62,066 bases of DNA from Paraprevotella xylaniphila YIT 11841 (GCF_000205165.1 NZ_GL883827.1:1-62066), one strand, 5' to 3'. Counted from the stretch's first letter, positions 46,847 to 56,914 are shown. Notes: generated from the sequence alone by a model not told the origin. Program-made: numbers and translations.

Positions 46847-47293
46847 TTATTCCTGTTCTGCCCTGTCTGTAATGTGCTCTCCCTCCGTAGGAGCCAAGAC
46901 CTCGTCAAAATCCGTCATGCCGGCCTTGACCAACAAATTATACCAACTTACCAACTTCTTGATATCGGCAGGATAAACGCGGTCACGATCATAATTAGGC
47001 AATATCTCTGCAAGATAAGAAGCCAGTTCCTCACGTGAAGCCTTTTTATAATCAAAAGCAGAAAGCTGAGCCTTCTCTTTTTTCTTCAGGCTATTCAAAA
47101 CTTCCCTCAAAGGCACTTCACCTTCATCCGTATACATGGCTATATCTGCCAAGGAAATGACCTTATCGGTAGCAAAAGCCGGCATACGTTTTTTCACCTC
47201 GTCCAACGTTTCTACAATCAAACTACGGTTTCCACGCGAAACCAACTTATACAAACCGGGTTTACCGGAAATAGCCAAAATCGTTTCTAACAT
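46847..47293 (-). CDS. DUF5606 domain protein
   Basis: 148 residues. Starts MLETILAISGKPGLYKLVSRG and has ETLDEVKKRMPAFATDKVISL and PNYDRDRVYPADIKKLVSWYN, all typical of DUF5606, a Bacteroidetes family of unknown function. The first 50 residues resemble a small beta-barrel. No signal peptide, so cytoplasmic. It has its own consensus promoter although it follows coaE on the same strand. Confidence 0.85.
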   Translation of the reverse strand: MLETILAISGKPGLYKLVSRGNRSLIVETLDEVKKRMPAFATDKVISLADIAMYTDEGEVPLREVLNSLKKKEKAQLSAFDYKKASREELASYLAEILPNYDRDRVYPADIKKLVSWYNLLVKAGMTDFDEVLAPTEGEHITDRAEQE

Positions 47294-47327
47294 ATTCAGG
47301 TTTATATTTTATTTTTTAAAACAAATG

Positions 47328-47359
47328 CAAAGATAGTCCTTCACCTACTTTTTTTCAAA
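47328..47359 (-). promoter_or_regulatory. Consensus promoter of the DUF5606 gene
   Basis: Minus-strand TTTG (47356-47359), 20 bases, TATCTTTG (47328-47335). It separates this gene from the nusB-yajC-ybbR-coaE operon. Confidence 0.78.
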
Positions 47360-47378
47360 ATCTTCTTTCTAAAAAAGC

Positions 47379-47978
47379 TTAATCTTCATGCAACCTTCCC
47401 CCACCGATCTTCATCCACATATCTCTTAAGATACCCTCCACGTCTGAGTTTCCATCATTATTTATAATATAATGCGCCCGCTTGCAACGCTCTTCGTCCG
47501 ACATCTGGGCTGCCATACGCGCCCTTACCTGAGTTTCGGAAGCCCCGTCGCGTTTCATGACACGCTCTATGCAAACTCTTTCCGGAGCACGTACCAACAA
47601 GACTTCATCTACCAGACGGTCGAAACCGGACTCGTAAAGAATGGCACATTCCATAACGACCAACGATCCGTTCTGCTTATCCACCCATTGCAGGAAATCA
47701 TCTTGCACCACCGGATGTACAAGCCGGTTGATACGCTCTGCATGGAGCGGAGAGGCAAATAAATATGAAGCTATCAGTTCACGGTTCAATGCTCCATCCG
47801 GCGTATAAGCCCGCTCTCCGATCCTATCCACCAATCCCTGGCGAATGGTTGCAGATTCCATCATCAAACGCTTTGCCTCCTTATCCGTATCATACACGGA
47901 AATATGCTGACGACGTAATAAATCCGCCACATAACTTTTCCCGCAACCAATGCCTCCCGTAAGACCAACCTTAATCAT
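47379..47978 (-). CDS. coaE: Dephospho-CoA kinase
   Basis: 199 residues. P-loop GLTGGIGCGKS at the start, DTDKEAKRLM, then LIASYLFASP and HPVVQDDF. Phosphorylates dephospho-CoA in the last step of CoA synthesis. Starts one base after the YbbR-type gene; last member of the nusB operon. Confidence 0.95.
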   Translation of the reverse strand: MIKVGLTGGIGCGKSYVADLLRRQHISVYDTDKEAKRLMMESATIRQGLVDRIGERAYTPDGALNRELIASYLFASPLHAERINRLVHPVVQDDFLQWVDKQNGSLVVMECAILYESGFDRLVDEVLLVRAPERVCIERVMKRDGASETQVRARMAAQMSDEERCKRAHYIINNDGNSDVEGILRDMWMKIGGGRLHED

Positions 47979-47979
47979 A

Positions 47980-48984
47980 TCACTCGTTTTCTTCCTGTAC
48001 TTGTTCTATCAAATAATCCACTTCTGAAGGGTCTATACGCACATTCGATACTCCGGACGGCATCGACTTTAGATAAAGCTGAATTTTCGAACTGTGATTC
48101 TTCATTAGTTCTTCGTACGTGACAGCCAGTACAAAATCGTCCGCCGTAATTTCCTTAAACTGGCTCATCCCCACACGAAAAGTAACTTTTACTTTTGAAG
48201 GAAATGTACGCAAGTCCTTACTGCCAGGAAAATTAACACCGAACACAGGAACTTCCACCGTTTTCTCCGTATATAAGTCTATCATCACATTCATTTCCAC
48301 CTGATCTGGGATGAACTTCGCCCCTCTCACTGGGCGCAACATGCTTATTGTTTTTTCGTTTGCAGACAAATCCAAAAAATAAACCGGAGTGATAAAAGCT
48401 TCGGTTATGGTATCCAAAATGGCAGAAGGTGCCAACACTTCCACCGAATCAGGTGTAAACTCCACCCTTTGCAGGTAATACTCCGGAGAGGTTTCCACGA
48501 CCCCAGCCAACTTGACCGGCACTTTCTTACGGGCACCCTTATTAAAAAAATATTCCAACGTATCTGGCTTTAAAGACACAATACGAGTGGAAGACAACAA
48601 CTGTGCCTGTACTTTCTTTTGGACATCCAAAAGCGTAACGGAAACACGTCCGGAAGCGTTTCCCTTGTCATAATCCTTATAGTCCACTCGCACGGGAACT
48701 TGTTCCGTACCATAAATATAACGAACCAAAACCGTACCTTTATCTCTTATCACTACATTTAAATCAGAAGGCAAATCCGATGTAATGACCACATCTGACG
48801 GCACATTTTCCAATTTTAAAGGTATTTTCAATTCTACATCAAATGTTTCATTCAAAGATTGCAACAGCCAGAAAGCCGCAGAGACGAAGAAAAAAAACAA
48901 AAAAATCAAGAACTCCTTGTTTTTAGGACCTAACAAGAAGTTCTTGACTGTTGTATAGTATTTTTTGAACTGAACTGAATCCAT
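47980..48984 (-). CDS. YbbR-like (CdaR-type) protein
   Basis: 334 residues. One membrane helix near residues 23-42 (EFLIFLFFFFVSAAFWLL) and repeats of the YbbR fold outside it (VNVVIRDKGT-like LNVVIRDKGTVLVRY, VKLAGVVETSPEYYL, VEVPVFGVNFPGSK). CdaR-type YbbR proteins regulate diadenylate cyclase in Firmicutes; no cdaA gene is nearby here. Sits between yajC and coaE, as in other Bacteroidales. Confidence 0.85.
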   Translation of the reverse strand: MDSVQFKKYYTTVKNFLLGPKNKEFLIFLFFFFVSAAFWLLQSLNETFDVELKIPLKLENVPSDVVITSDLPSDLNVVIRDKGTVLVRYIYGTEQVPVRVDYKDYDKGNASGRVSVTLLDVQKKVQAQLLSSTRIVSLKPDTLEYFFNKGARKKVPVKLAGVVETSPEYYLQRVEFTPDSVEVLAPSAILDTITEAFITPVYFLDLSANEKTISMLRPVRGAKFIPDQVEMNVMIDLYTEKTVEVPVFGVNFPGSKDLRTFPSKVKVTFRVGMSQFKEITADDFVLAVTYEELMKNHSSKIQLYLKSMPSGVSNVRIDPSEVDYLIEQVQEENE

Positions 48985-48989
48985 TACGG

Positions 48990-49307
48990 TTATTTACCTG
49001 CGGCCGTGTCGGTCGGCGCACCGGCATACACTGAATTCTTAGCGATTTTAATTTTTACGCCGGAGGCTATCTCCACCATCAATGTATTATCGAGTTCATT
49101 CACTTCTTTCACTTTTCCATAAATTCCGCCTGCCGTTACCACATCAGTACCCGGAACGATGCTGTTTCTGAATTTCTGGATTTCTTTTTGTTTCTTATTC
49201 TGAGGACGAATCATAAAGAAATACATGATGGCGAAAATAGCGACCATCATAATAATCATAGACATGCCTCCGCCTTGTTGCTGCAATAAAATTGTCAATA
49301 AATTCAT
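48990..49307 (-). CDS. yajC: Sec translocon accessory protein YajC
   Basis: 105 residues. One membrane helix (MSMIIMMVAIFAIMYFFMI) followed by RPQNKKQKEIQKFR and VVTAGGIYGKVKEV, the YajC signature. Part of the SecDF-YajC complex. 12 bases after nusB. Confidence 0.95.
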   Translation of the reverse strand: MNLLTILLQQQGGGMSMIIMMVAIFAIMYFFMIRPQNKKQKEIQKFRNSIVPGTDVVTAGGIYGKVKEVNELDNTLMVEIASGVKIKIAKNSVYAGAPTDTAAGK

Positions 49308-49319
49308 GGTTGTATTATT

Positions 49320-50252
49320 TTAATTGTTTGTCTTCTCTAATTTTTTCTCTGCTATTAATTTTTTGGAAACGGCATCCAACAATCCATTCACGTATGCCCC
49401 ACTACGCGGCGTACTGTAGATCTTGGCTATATCTACATACTCGTTCAATGAGACATTCAACGGAATATTGGGAAAAGTCAGAATCTCTGCCAATGCAATT
49501 TGCATAATCAACAAATCCATAAGGGCAATCCGATTGAATTCCCAGTTCTTTGTATTATCGCTTATCAGCTTACGGTAATACTCCGCATTCAACAACGTGT
49601 TACGGAACAAACGATGGGCGAATTCCCGATCTTCTTCATCCTTGAATTCCGGCAAAAGCTCCTGTCCGGCTCCTTTAGCCTCGTCAAAACGCTTGATGGT
49701 CTTCAGCACAAACGTATCCACGATATATTTGTCGTCGTTCCAATATAGGCTCATATCTTCAAGCAAGGAGTCCAACTCTTCATTATTAGAAATGACATTC
49801 TTATATATCTTGCGCCATAACTCACGGTCCTGTGCATAAGAAGACTCGGATGATGCCATATACTCTTTGTAGTAATCCGTCTCTATGATTTGTTTGTACA
49901 ACGAACGCACAAACCCTTCTTCGTTCACCCAACTTTTTTTCTGGTTTTCACGAAAATCCAACAGTTGTTTATTTACTTCCAACTGCATGATAAAACGATT
50001 GTCAATGAACTTTGTACTGGGCGGTTCACCCACCTTGATACGGTTATACCTGCTCTGTGCCGTCTCTACGGCACGTTCTGCTATCCGGTTGATTTCTACC
50101 ATCAGGGCCAATAGGTAATTATACAAATCATAAGCCTTGGCCAAACTGAAGAAAAGTTCTTTTTCCGCCGTATCTATGTTCTTTCCCCCGTTTTGGTAAT
50201 AAGCATAAGTAATCTGAACAACCTTTAAGCGTATAATCTCTCTGTTTATCAT
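49320..50252 (-). CDS. nusB: Transcription antitermination factor NusB (long form)
   Basis: 310 residues, about twice E. coli NusB. The NusB fold is in the C-terminal half: AHRLFRNTLLNAEYYRKLI, NRIALMDLLIMQIALAEIL, VSLNEYVDIAKIYSTPRSGAYVNGLLD. The N-terminal extension (about 1-150) is typical of Bacteroidetes. Binds boxA RNA in rRNA operons. First gene of the nusB-yajC-ybbR-coaE cluster. Confidence 0.93.
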   Translation of the reverse strand: MINREIIRLKVVQITYAYYQNGGKNIDTAEKELFFSLAKAYDLYNYLLALMVEINRIAERAVETAQSRYNRIKVGEPPSTKFIDNRFIMQLEVNKQLLDFRENQKKSWVNEEGFVRSLYKQIIETDYYKEYMASSESSYAQDRELWRKIYKNVISNNEELDSLLEDMSLYWNDDKYIVDTFVLKTIKRFDEAKGAGQELLPEFKDEEDREFAHRLFRNTLLNAEYYRKLISDNTKNWEFNRIALMDLLIMQIALAEILTFPNIPLNVSLNEYVDIAKIYSTPRSGAYVNGLLDAVSKKLIAEKKLEKTNN

Positions 50253-50273
50253 ATAATATTATATATTGCAGTG

Positions 50274-50281
50274 CAAAAGTA
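50274..50281 (-). promoter_or_regulatory. -7 element for nusB operon
   Basis: Minus-strand TACTTTTG fits TAnnTTTG, 22 bases before the nusB ATG. Confidence 0.5.
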
Positions 50282-50379
50282 CGTATTTTATAGATAAAAA
50301 GGCCATCTTTCCCTCATTTTTTTTGGATGTTTTAAAAAATATTCTCAATTTTGAAGTAGTTATTTATAAACCGCAAAAT

Positions 50380-50769
50380 ATGGAAGATTTCAAAAAGAAC
50401 CAGGAAAGAGATAAAGACATCGTCTTTTCCAAATCCGTAAAGGCAGGAAAACGCATTTATTATGTGGATGTGAAGAAAAACAGGAAAGGTGAATTATTCA
50501 TAGCCCTCACAGAAAGCAAAAAAGTCATATCGGGAGATACGGAATCTCCATCCATAAATTTTGAAAAGCATAAGATATTCCTTTACCAGGAGGATTTCGA
50601 GCACTTTATGTCCGGGTTGGAAGAAGCTGTGAACTTCGTCCGCAAGGAACAGCCAGGAATAGAACCGCGACAAAGTCACAATACGACAGGTGATGAAAGT
50701 AACATAAGTTCAGATTTGAAAATTAACATGGACTTAAACGTGGAAGATATCGGATTAAATGTAGAATAA
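50380..50769 (+). CDS. DUF3276 PUR-alpha-like nucleic-acid-binding protein
   Basis: 129 residues from the ATG at 50380; the open frame extends upstream into AT-rich promoter sequence. The PUR-like repeat is clear: IVFSKSVKAGKRIYYVDVKK, RKGELFIALTESKK, then HKIFLYQEDFEHFMSGLEEA. DUF3276/PUR-alpha-like proteins bind single-stranded DNA or RNA as dimers (BpuR of Borrelia is one). The C-terminal 45 residues are polar and probably disordered. Divergent from nusB; strong terminator follows. Confidence 0.87.
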   Translation: MEDFKKNQERDKDIVFSKSVKAGKRIYYVDVKKNRKGELFIALTESKKVISGDTESPSINFEKHKIFLYQEDFEHFMSGLEEAVNFVRKEQPGIEPRQSHNTTGDESNISSDLKINMDLNVEDIGLNVE

Positions 50770-50780
50770 CGCTAACATAT

Positions 50781-50822
50781 AAAGGATAGGTTTGGGGTCA
50801 CATGATTCTAAACCTATCCTTT
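50781..50822 (+). terminator. Terminator of the DUF3276 gene
   Basis: AAAGGATAGGTTT (50781-50793) pairs exactly with AAACCTATCCTTT (50810-50822). Confidence 0.75.
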
Positions 50823-51291
50823 AATAGCTCCAATATTTGCTTCCGGAAAGATTAACCTAATATTCCTAACTCATGAAACAAGCTATACTTTTTTCTCGGA
50901 ATATCTCTACGCAGGATTCACTTTATTGGCACTCCTGTCCTAAATATTCAACAAAGGCCTTGATTGGCAGTCGGATGTGCCCGTACAATCTGCGCCAAAC
51001 GATTTTCCGTTCTAAGCCAAACAATTTTTCAATCTGCTGAGAACGATTTTCAGGTATGCCTACATCTGTTTCACGGGCTTTGCTGTGCCAAACGCCCTGC
51101 CCCACCTCCCACAAACGGTTTTTCGTGCGAAAGGGTTCGCATCCTTCAGACACCCTCTGTACCAATGCTTTAAGGTGAACTTTCTGCCTTTACATCCTTC
51201 ACCGGGATTTCACCGGGAAATGATACACAGCATACAGGTTCCGATTTACAAATGTAAACAAACTGGTAATCAACAGGGTTATGGTGAAGGG
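50823..51291. other. Intergenic region with repeat copy C
   Basis: About 470 bases with no convincing gene; ORFs on both strands are short, unlike any family I know, and cross the repeat. Holds copy C of the dispersed repeat and leads into a consensus promoter at 51292. Confidence 0.5.
50986..51052. repeat. Dispersed repeat, copy C
   Basis: CAATCTGCGCCAAACG, then ATTTTCCGTTCTAAGCC and a degenerate second unit. Shares its core with copies A and B. Confidence 0.55.
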
Positions 51292-51323
51292 TTTGACAAA
51301 AGCTTTTTCATGTCGTATATTTG
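51292..51323 (+). promoter_or_regulatory. Consensus promoter before the 60-residue ORF and rplY
   Basis: TTTG (51292-51295), a 20-base spacer and TATATTTG (51316-51323): a full Bacteroides consensus match, 33 bases before the ATG at 51356. Confidence 0.75.
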
Positions 51324-51355
51324 CGGGCAGAAAACAGACCCTAAACACGGCTACT

Positions 51356-51538
51356 ATGGATTTCAAAAGGATTGCACATCATGCCGTAAGGAGGTGGAAC
51401 AAAAAACGAAAGGCAGAAAAAACTGCGAACACGCCACGCACCGCTGCACCGCAAGAGGAAACGCTACCGAAAGCCGCCAACCTCAAATCCGCCCTCGGAA
51501 GTTTCCTCGCCGGACTACACTGCGTGATGGAAATATGA
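51356..51538 (+). CDS. 60-residue basic protein upstream of rplY
   Basis: Begins MDFKRIAHHAVRRWNKKRKA: an amphipathic, strongly basic N-terminus, followed by a Pro/Ala/Thr-rich linker and SALGSFLAGLHCVMEI at the end. It starts 33 bases after a consensus promoter and 146 bases before rplY, so it would lead the rplY-pth-hslR transcript. No family recognised. The basic start could bind nucleic acid; the sequence could also be a non-translated leader. Upstream in-frame extension to 51281 would cross the promoter and is rejected. Confidence 0.5.
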   Translation: MDFKRIAHHAVRRWNKKRKAEKTANTPRTAAPQEETLPKAANLKSALGSFLAGLHCVMEI

Positions 51539-51683
51539 AAAAAACACCCGCAACATTTGGCCATGCCAATGAAAAGCCGTAATTTTGCACCGCTTTTCAG
51601 CATCATCGAAAGATGCACACATCGTGTGATGGTGAGATTAAGCATAAATCACTTAATTTAGAGTAACACAAAAAATTAATGCA

Positions 51684-52277
51684 ATGAAAGAAATTAATGT
51701 AAAAGGTACAGTAAGAACTGTATTCGGCAAGAAAGCTGCCCGTGACATCCGTAGAGCCAATGCTGTTCCCTGCAATTTGTACGGAGAAGCAAAAGATGAA
51801 AACGGCGCACCAGTCGCATTGGCATTCACCACGACAAACGATGAACTGCGCAACCTGATTTACTCCCCGGATATCTATGTTGTAAATTTGAACATTGACG
51901 GTAAGGAATACAAAGCAGTATTGAAAGAGCTTCAATTCCATCCGGTAAAAGACAACGTATTGCATGTGGATTTCTACGAAATCACTGAAACCAAACCCAT
52001 CATAATGGAAGTGCCCATCAAACTGAACGGTTTGGCAGAAGGTGTGAAAGCCGGTGGACGTTTGGCCGCATCCGTACGTAAATTGAAAGTAAAATCTGTT
52101 TATACTCAAATCCCCGAACGCCTGAACATCGACGTGACGAGCTTGGGATTGGGTAAGACCATCAAAGTCGGTGAATTGCATTTTGATGGTTTGGAGTTGG
52201 TTACTAGCAAAGAGGTTGTCGTTTGCCAAGTTAAGATGACGCGTAGCGCAAGATCTGCCGCATCTGCTGACAATTAA
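51684..52277 (+). CDS. rplY: 50S ribosomal protein L25 (general stress Ctc form)
   Basis: 197 residues, so the long Ctc-type with an L25 domain ([22 protein letters not shown] in part: [21 protein letters not shown]) and the beta-domain ([31 protein letters not shown]). Binds 5S rRNA. pth follows 14 bases later. Confidence 0.96.
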   Translation: MKEINVKGTVRTVFGKKAARDIRRANAVPCNLYGEAKDENGAPVALAFTTTNDELRNLIYSPDIYVVNLNIDGKEYKAVLKELQFHPVKDNVLHVDFYEITETKPIIMEVPIKLNGLAEGVKAGGRLAASVRKLKVKSVYTQIPERLNIDVTSLGLGKTIKVGELHFDGLELVTSKEVVVCQVKMTRSARSAASADN

Positions 52278-52291
52278 TCCATAGACAGCGA

Positions 52292-52855
52292 ATGAAATAC
52301 TTAATTGTCGGTTTGGGCAATATCGGAAACGAATACGCCGGAACCCGTCACAATATAGGTTTTAGAGTATTGGATGCCTTGGCCAAGGCATCCAATCTTG
52401 TTTTTGAGGACAAACGCTACGGCGCTGTGGCTTCCCTCTCGCTGAAAGGGCAGCAATTGGTGCTTTTGAAACCGTCCACCTACATGAACTTGAGCGGAAA
52501 CGCCGTCAGGTACTGGATGAACAAAGAGAACGTTCCCCTTGAACGTATCCTGGTGGTCGTAGACGATTTGGCCCTTCCATTCGGTGCCCTACGCATGAAG
52601 CCAAGCGGAAGTGATGCCGGTCATAACGGATTGAAAAACATAGCCTCTGTCTTAGGTACACAGGCATACGCCCGACTTAGGTTCGGCATCGGTAACGATT
52701 TTCCCCGGGGTGGACAAATTGGCTTTGTACTGGGACAATTCACGGAAGAGGACTTGGAAACCATGGACGAACGGGTGGGACTGGCTTGCGAAATGATAAA
52801 AAGCTTCTGCCTGGCCGGTATCCAGATTACCATGAACCAATTCAACAAGAAGTAG
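52292..52855 (+). CDS. pth: Peptidyl-tRNA hydrolase
   Basis: 187 residues. [20 protein letters not shown] holds the catalytic His in [25 protein letters not shown] and [12 protein letters not shown] complete the Pth signatures. Recycles stalled peptidyl-tRNA. Between rplY and the S4 gene (8 bases to the latter). Confidence 0.96.
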   Translation: MKYLIVGLGNIGNEYAGTRHNIGFRVLDALAKASNLVFEDKRYGAVASLSLKGQQLVLLKPSTYMNLSGNAVRYWMNKENVPLERILVVVDDLALPFGALRMKPSGSDAGHNGLKNIASVLGTQAYARLRFGIGNDFPRGGQIGFVLGQFTEEDLETMDERVGLACEMIKSFCLAGIQITMNQFNKK

Positions 52856-52863
52856 AAGGATGT

Positions 52864-53301
52864 ATGAACGAAGCGAGAATTGACAAGTGGCTGTGGGCCG
52901 CCCGTATCTTCAAGACACGTTCGATGGCCGCTGCAGCCTGCAAGAAAGGACAGGTTTCCATGAAGGGGGCGCAACTGAAACCTTCACGCACCGTCAAGCC
53001 TGGTGATGTCATTGAAGTGCGCAAACCTCCTGTCACTTATTCTTTTAAGGTCAAGCAGACCATAGAAAAACGGGTCGGGGCCAAACTGATTCCGGAAATA
53101 CTGGAGAATGTCACTCCACCAGAACAATACGAACTTTTGGAGATGAGTCGCCTGAGCGGTTTCGTCGGTCGCGCCCGTGGAACCGGACGCCCAACGAAGA
53201 AAGACCGTAGGAGCTTGGAGGAATTCACCACACCCGAATATTTGGACGACCTGTTGTTCGACTTCGATGTCGAAGACGAAGAAGGCGGGGAAGACGATTA
53301 A
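52864..53301 (+). CDS. hslR: S4-domain RNA-binding protein (Hsp15/HslR type)
   Basis: 145 residues from the ATG at 52864; an earlier ATG in pth is out of line with the family. ARIDKWLWAARIFKTRSMA is the Hsp15 start and PSRTVKPGDVIEV the S4 core. The tail is acidic (VEDEEGGEDD). Hsp15 binds stalled 50S subunits carrying peptidyl-tRNA, which suits its place after pth. Its last four bases overlap the convergent antiporter stop. Confidence 0.9.
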   Translation: MNEARIDKWLWAARIFKTRSMAAAACKKGQVSMKGAQLKPSRTVKPGDVIEVRKPPVTYSFKVKQTIEKRVGAKLIPEILENVTPPEQYELLEMSRLSGFVGRARGTGRPTKKDRRSLEEFTTPEYLDDLLFDFDVEDEEGGEDD

Positions 53302-55547
53302 GGTTTACCCAAAAAAAGCCGTGACAGGGCTTCTTTCTCCCCTACTAGCCAAATGATGTCTCCGACACGGAAAACCCTCTCGGCTTCAGGTTTCTCCAAC
53401 ATACCGTCGGAGGTCTCAATGCCAACAATCATACAGTGGTACCGGTCGCGGATGCCACTGTTTTTTATTTTTACCCCTACGAATCCGGACACCTCGGTAA
53501 TCAGGAACTGTTTCAACTGCATCTCACGGTCCTGAAGTTCCGCCTCTACGATGACCGTATTCGCCAATGCACCGGAAAAACGTTCTATCTGCTCGTCCGT
53601 ACCTATCACCTGGATATGGTCACGAGGATAAATACGGTCATTGCCGTTGGGTATATTCATATAGTGCGTTCCGCGAATGATGGAAACGACGTTGACCTCA
53701 TAACGTTGCCCCAATTTTAAATCACCCAACAACCGGCCTCCCCAAATAGACTCTTCCGGAATTTCAAAGTCAGCCAGATGCAAATCCTTAGACAATAAAC
53801 GTTGTGCATAACCGGGCTGCACCTTACCATCGCGACGCGCCAACATGTCCCGACTATGCAAGTTGTCCATAAAGACTTTCTCCATCCTGATGGAATTCCG
53901 TCGCAACGGACGGGACAAGGAGATTCCCCCTACAATCAACAGGGCAAACAACAACAACAAGGGGTCGGCAAACGGCACTAAAAAGCGGATGATATAGAAA
54001 ATGAGCATACAAACCACCACCGACCTCACAATAAGCGTAAAGACCAACGGCAAACGGTTGTAACGACTTTCCTTCCACAAGGCCTGAAACAAAGACGAAC
54101 GTCGGCCGCGTGCCATGACACCCCGCAAAAAAGGAGCGATGCAAAGCAGCGTGACGACTCCGCAAAGCGCATTCGCCCACCAATGGGGCAATATCTCGCG
54201 GGTAAAGGGTAACAGAAAACGGAAAGACAGGGCAATGACCGTCACGGAAAGAATCGTAAAGACCACAATCTGCCTCAACATGGCAGAAATCAGTTTCTTC
54301 CAATTTCCGGAATGGCTCTGCACCACCGCGCCCGGCGTATAGCGTTCCAACCACGCCACCCAACCGTGGGGCAACACGCGGCACAACCAGGAATAAGCCG
54401 GACCAGAGGCTTTCAGCATATAAGGCGTAGTGAAAGTCGTCACTACGGAAACGGCTACCACAATAGGATAGAGGTAATGGCTCGTCACGCCAAGCGACAT
54501 CCCCAAAGAAGCGATGATAAAAGCAAACTCCCCTATTTGCGACATGCTAAAGCCGCACTTCATCGCCTCTTTCAACGGCTGCCCGGCCAATACGAAACCG
54601 AACGTCCCGAAAAAAGCCTGCCCTGCGATGATAGTCAAGGTCAAGGCTACTATCGGCCAGGCATACTCAACCAATACTTCCGGGTCCACCAACATCCCTA
54701 CGGACACAAAGAAGATGGCACCGAACAAATCCTTCACCGGAGCCACTAACCTTTCTATCCGCTCGGCTTCTACCGTTTCGGCCAAGATGGAACCTACCAC
54801 AAAGGCGCCGAACGCAGCACTAAAACCAGACTCCACAGCAACCACCGCCATGACGAAGCAAAGCGCCAACGATACGATTAACAAGGTCTCGCTGTTCAAG
54901 AACTTTTGGTTTTTCCTTAATATAATAGGTATGAGATATAACCCAACTACAAACCAAAGTATCAAGAAAAAGCCTAATCGGAGCAATCCCGCTATCAACT
55001 CTTCTCCTTCTATATTATGGCTTACAGCCAAAGTGGATAGCATCACCATCAACACAATGGCCAGTATGTCCTCCAGAATCAGTACACTGAGCACGATTCC
55101 CGCGAACTTTTTCTGTAAAACACCCAGATCCTGAAAAGCCTTGTATATAATGGTAGTGGAAGACATGGCCAACATTCCGCCCAGATAGATGCAATCCATG
55201 CTCTTCCATCCGAACAGATGCCCGACAGACGTGCCTAAAAACATCATGCAGAATATAATGGTAAGGGCGGCAATGACCGGTGCCGCCCCCATCTTGAGTA
55301 TTTTCTTGAAACTGAACTCCAGTCCCAACGTAAACAACAAGATAACGACACCTATCTGCGCCCAAATATCTATGCTGCCCACATCCCGTACCGATGGCGT
55401 ATAAACAAAATGAGGCCCTGCAATGAATCCTGCTACTATGTAACCTAGCACAACCGGTTGCTTGAGCCACTTAAACAATAGGGATACCCCGGCGGCGACT
55501 AACAATATCCACGCCAAATCCTGAATCAATGCCGGAAGATGTTCCAT
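53298..55547 (-). CDS. Kef/CPA2-type monovalent cation:proton antiporter with two TrkA-C domains
   Basis: 749 residues. About 12 membrane helices with the CPA2 motif VLGYIVAGFIAGPH, FTLGLEFSFKKI, AMSSTTIIYKAFQDLGV and FFVSVGMLVDPEVL. A second membrane patch lies near 430-550. The C-terminal 200 residues hold two RCK-C (TrkA-C) domains (GRLLGDLKLGQRYEVNVVSI, FVGVKIKNSGIRDRYHCMI), giving ligand control. Probably K+ or Na+/H+ exchange. Six bases after pepT, so the two form an operon. Confidence 0.9.
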   Translation of the reverse strand: MEHLPALIQDLAWILLVAAGVSLLFKWLKQPVVLGYIVAGFIAGPHFVYTPSVRDVGSIDIWAQIGVVILLFTLGLEFSFKKILKMGAAPVIAALTIIFCMMFLGTSVGHLFGWKSMDCIYLGGMLAMSSTTIIYKAFQDLGVLQKKFAGIVLSVLILEDILAIVLMVMLSTLAVSHNIEGEELIAGLLRLGFFLILWFVVGLYLIPIILRKNQKFLNSETLLIVSLALCFVMAVVAVESGFSAAFGAFVVGSILAETVEAERIERLVAPVKDLFGAIFFVSVGMLVDPEVLVEYAWPIVALTLTIIAGQAFFGTFGFVLAGQPLKEAMKCGFSMSQIGEFAFIIASLGMSLGVTSHYLYPIVVAVSVVTTFTTPYMLKASGPAYSWLCRVLPHGWVAWLERYTPGAVVQSHSGNWKKLISAMLRQIVVFTILSVTVIALSFRFLLPFTREILPHWWANALCGVVTLLCIAPFLRGVMARGRRSSLFQALWKESRYNRLPLVFTLIVRSVVVCMLIFYIIRFLVPFADPLLLLFALLIVGGISLSRPLRRNSIRMEKVFMDNLHSRDMLARRDGKVQPGYAQRLLSKDLHLADFEIPEESIWGGRLLGDLKLGQRYEVNVVSIIRGTHYMNIPNGNDRIYPRDHIQVIGTDEQIERFSGALANTVIVEAELQDREMQLKQFLITEVSGFVGVKIKNSGIRDRYHCMIVGIETSDGMLEKPEAERVFRVGDIIWLVGEKEALSRLFLGKP

Positions 55548-55553
55548 TCTCTG

Positions 55554-56777
55554 CTATTTTACTGCCGTCAACTCTGCTATCTTCACAATGGTCATCATCG
55601 CCTTTTCCATACTCTGCACCGGAACAAACTCATGGCGCCCATGAAAATTCAGTCCTCCTGCAAAAATGTTAGGACACGGCAATCCTTTAAATGAAAGCTG
55701 CGCCCCATCCGTTCCCCCACGGATAGCCCTCACCCGGCACTCTACCCCGCATGCCTCCATGGCCTCTTTCGCTATGTCGATGATATGCATCACCGGCTCC
55801 ACCTTCTCGCGCATGTTGTAATATTGGTCACGCACCTCGACCGTCACCGTACCCTCCACGGTTTCCTCATTCAGTTCTTCAGCCAATTGCCGCACGAACG
55901 CTTTACGGGCTTCAAACTTCTGCCGGTCATGGTCGCGTATGATATAAGACAAGATGGTTTCCTCCACCGTACCTTTCATACCTGTCAGGTGGTAAAAACC
56001 TTCATAGCCTTCCGTGGTTTGCGGGGTTTCGTCCGAAGGCATCCTGCGGATGAACTCAGCGGCTGTCAGCATGGCATTCCGCATCTTGTCTTTGGCATAC
56101 CCGGGATGCACGTTCAGTCCTTTCACCGTCACTTTGGCTGCCGCTGCATTGAAGTTTTCAAACTCCAATTCGCCTACTTCTCCGCCATCCATAGTATAAG
56201 CCCACTCACAACCAAACTTCTCCACATCAAAAAGATGCGCCCCCATACCGATTTCTTCGTCGGGATTGAAGCCCACACGGATTTTACCGTGCTTGATTTC
56301 CGGGTGTTCCCGAAGGTAAACCATGGCCTGTACGATTTCCGCAATACCGGCCTTGTCATCAGCTCCCAACAGGGTATGGCCGTCCGTGACAATCAAATCC
56401 TCATCCACATGATCCGACAATTCGGGAAATTGTTTCGGCGACGTAACAATCCTCTCTTCAGCGCACAATACAATGTCCCCTCCATCGTATTGCTCCACGA
56501 TTCGCGGTTTCACATCCTTGCCCGAGCAATCCGGCGAAGTGTCGATATGGGCTATAAAACCGATTGTAGGCACGTCACGCTCCGTGTTCGCAGGCAACGT
56601 AGCATACAAATATCCATGTTCGTCCAACGATACGTCCTCAAGTCCTATCGCTTTCAATTCGTTCTCCAAATATCGTGCAAACACCATCTGCTTGTCAGTA
56701 CTCGGACAACCCTCTCCTTCTTCATTCGACTGCGTGTCAAAACTCACGTATTTCAAAAATCGTTCTATCAGTTCCAT
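55554..56777 (-). CDS. pepT: Peptidase T (tripeptide aminopeptidase)
   Basis: 407 residues, the usual length. M20B metal and catalytic motifs: [11 protein letters not shown] (His, Asp), [12 protein letters not shown] (bridging Asp), [12 protein letters not shown] (catalytic Glu pair) and [19 protein letters not shown] at the end. Cytosolic zinc tripeptidase. First gene of the pair with the antiporter. Confidence 0.96.
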   Translation of the reverse strand: MELIERFLKYVSFDTQSNEEGEGCPSTDKQMVFARYLENELKAIGLEDVSLDEHGYLYATLPANTERDVPTIGFIAHIDTSPDCSGKDVKPRIVEQYDGGDIVLCAEERIVTSPKQFPELSDHVDEDLIVTDGHTLLGADDKAGIAEIVQAMVYLREHPEIKHGKIRVGFNPDEEIGMGAHLFDVEKFGCEWAYTMDGGEVGELEFENFNAAAAKVTVKGLNVHPGYAKDKMRNAMLTAAEFIRRMPSDETPQTTEGYEGFYHLTGMKGTVEETILSYIIRDHDRQKFEARKAFVRQLAEELNEETVEGTVTVEVRDQYYNMREKVEPVMHIIDIAKEAMEACGVECRVRAIRGGTDGAQLSFKGLPCPNIFAGGLNFHGRHEFVPVQSMEKAMMTIVKIAELTAVK

Positions 56778-56914
56778 AATTCATCATTCGTTTAATCTAA
56801 GTTGTAAAATTAATCAATCCTATAGTTTTTCGCAACAAAGGACTGCTTTTTTGTCCTTTTTTTATGTTATAAAACATGATAAGGTGGTTTTATTTAAAAT
56901 AATTCCATTTATTT

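Noticed and set aside
50923-51165. ORFs on both strands across repeat copy C
   Set aside because: They are composed of the dispersed repeat; no start signals or conserved-looking sequence.
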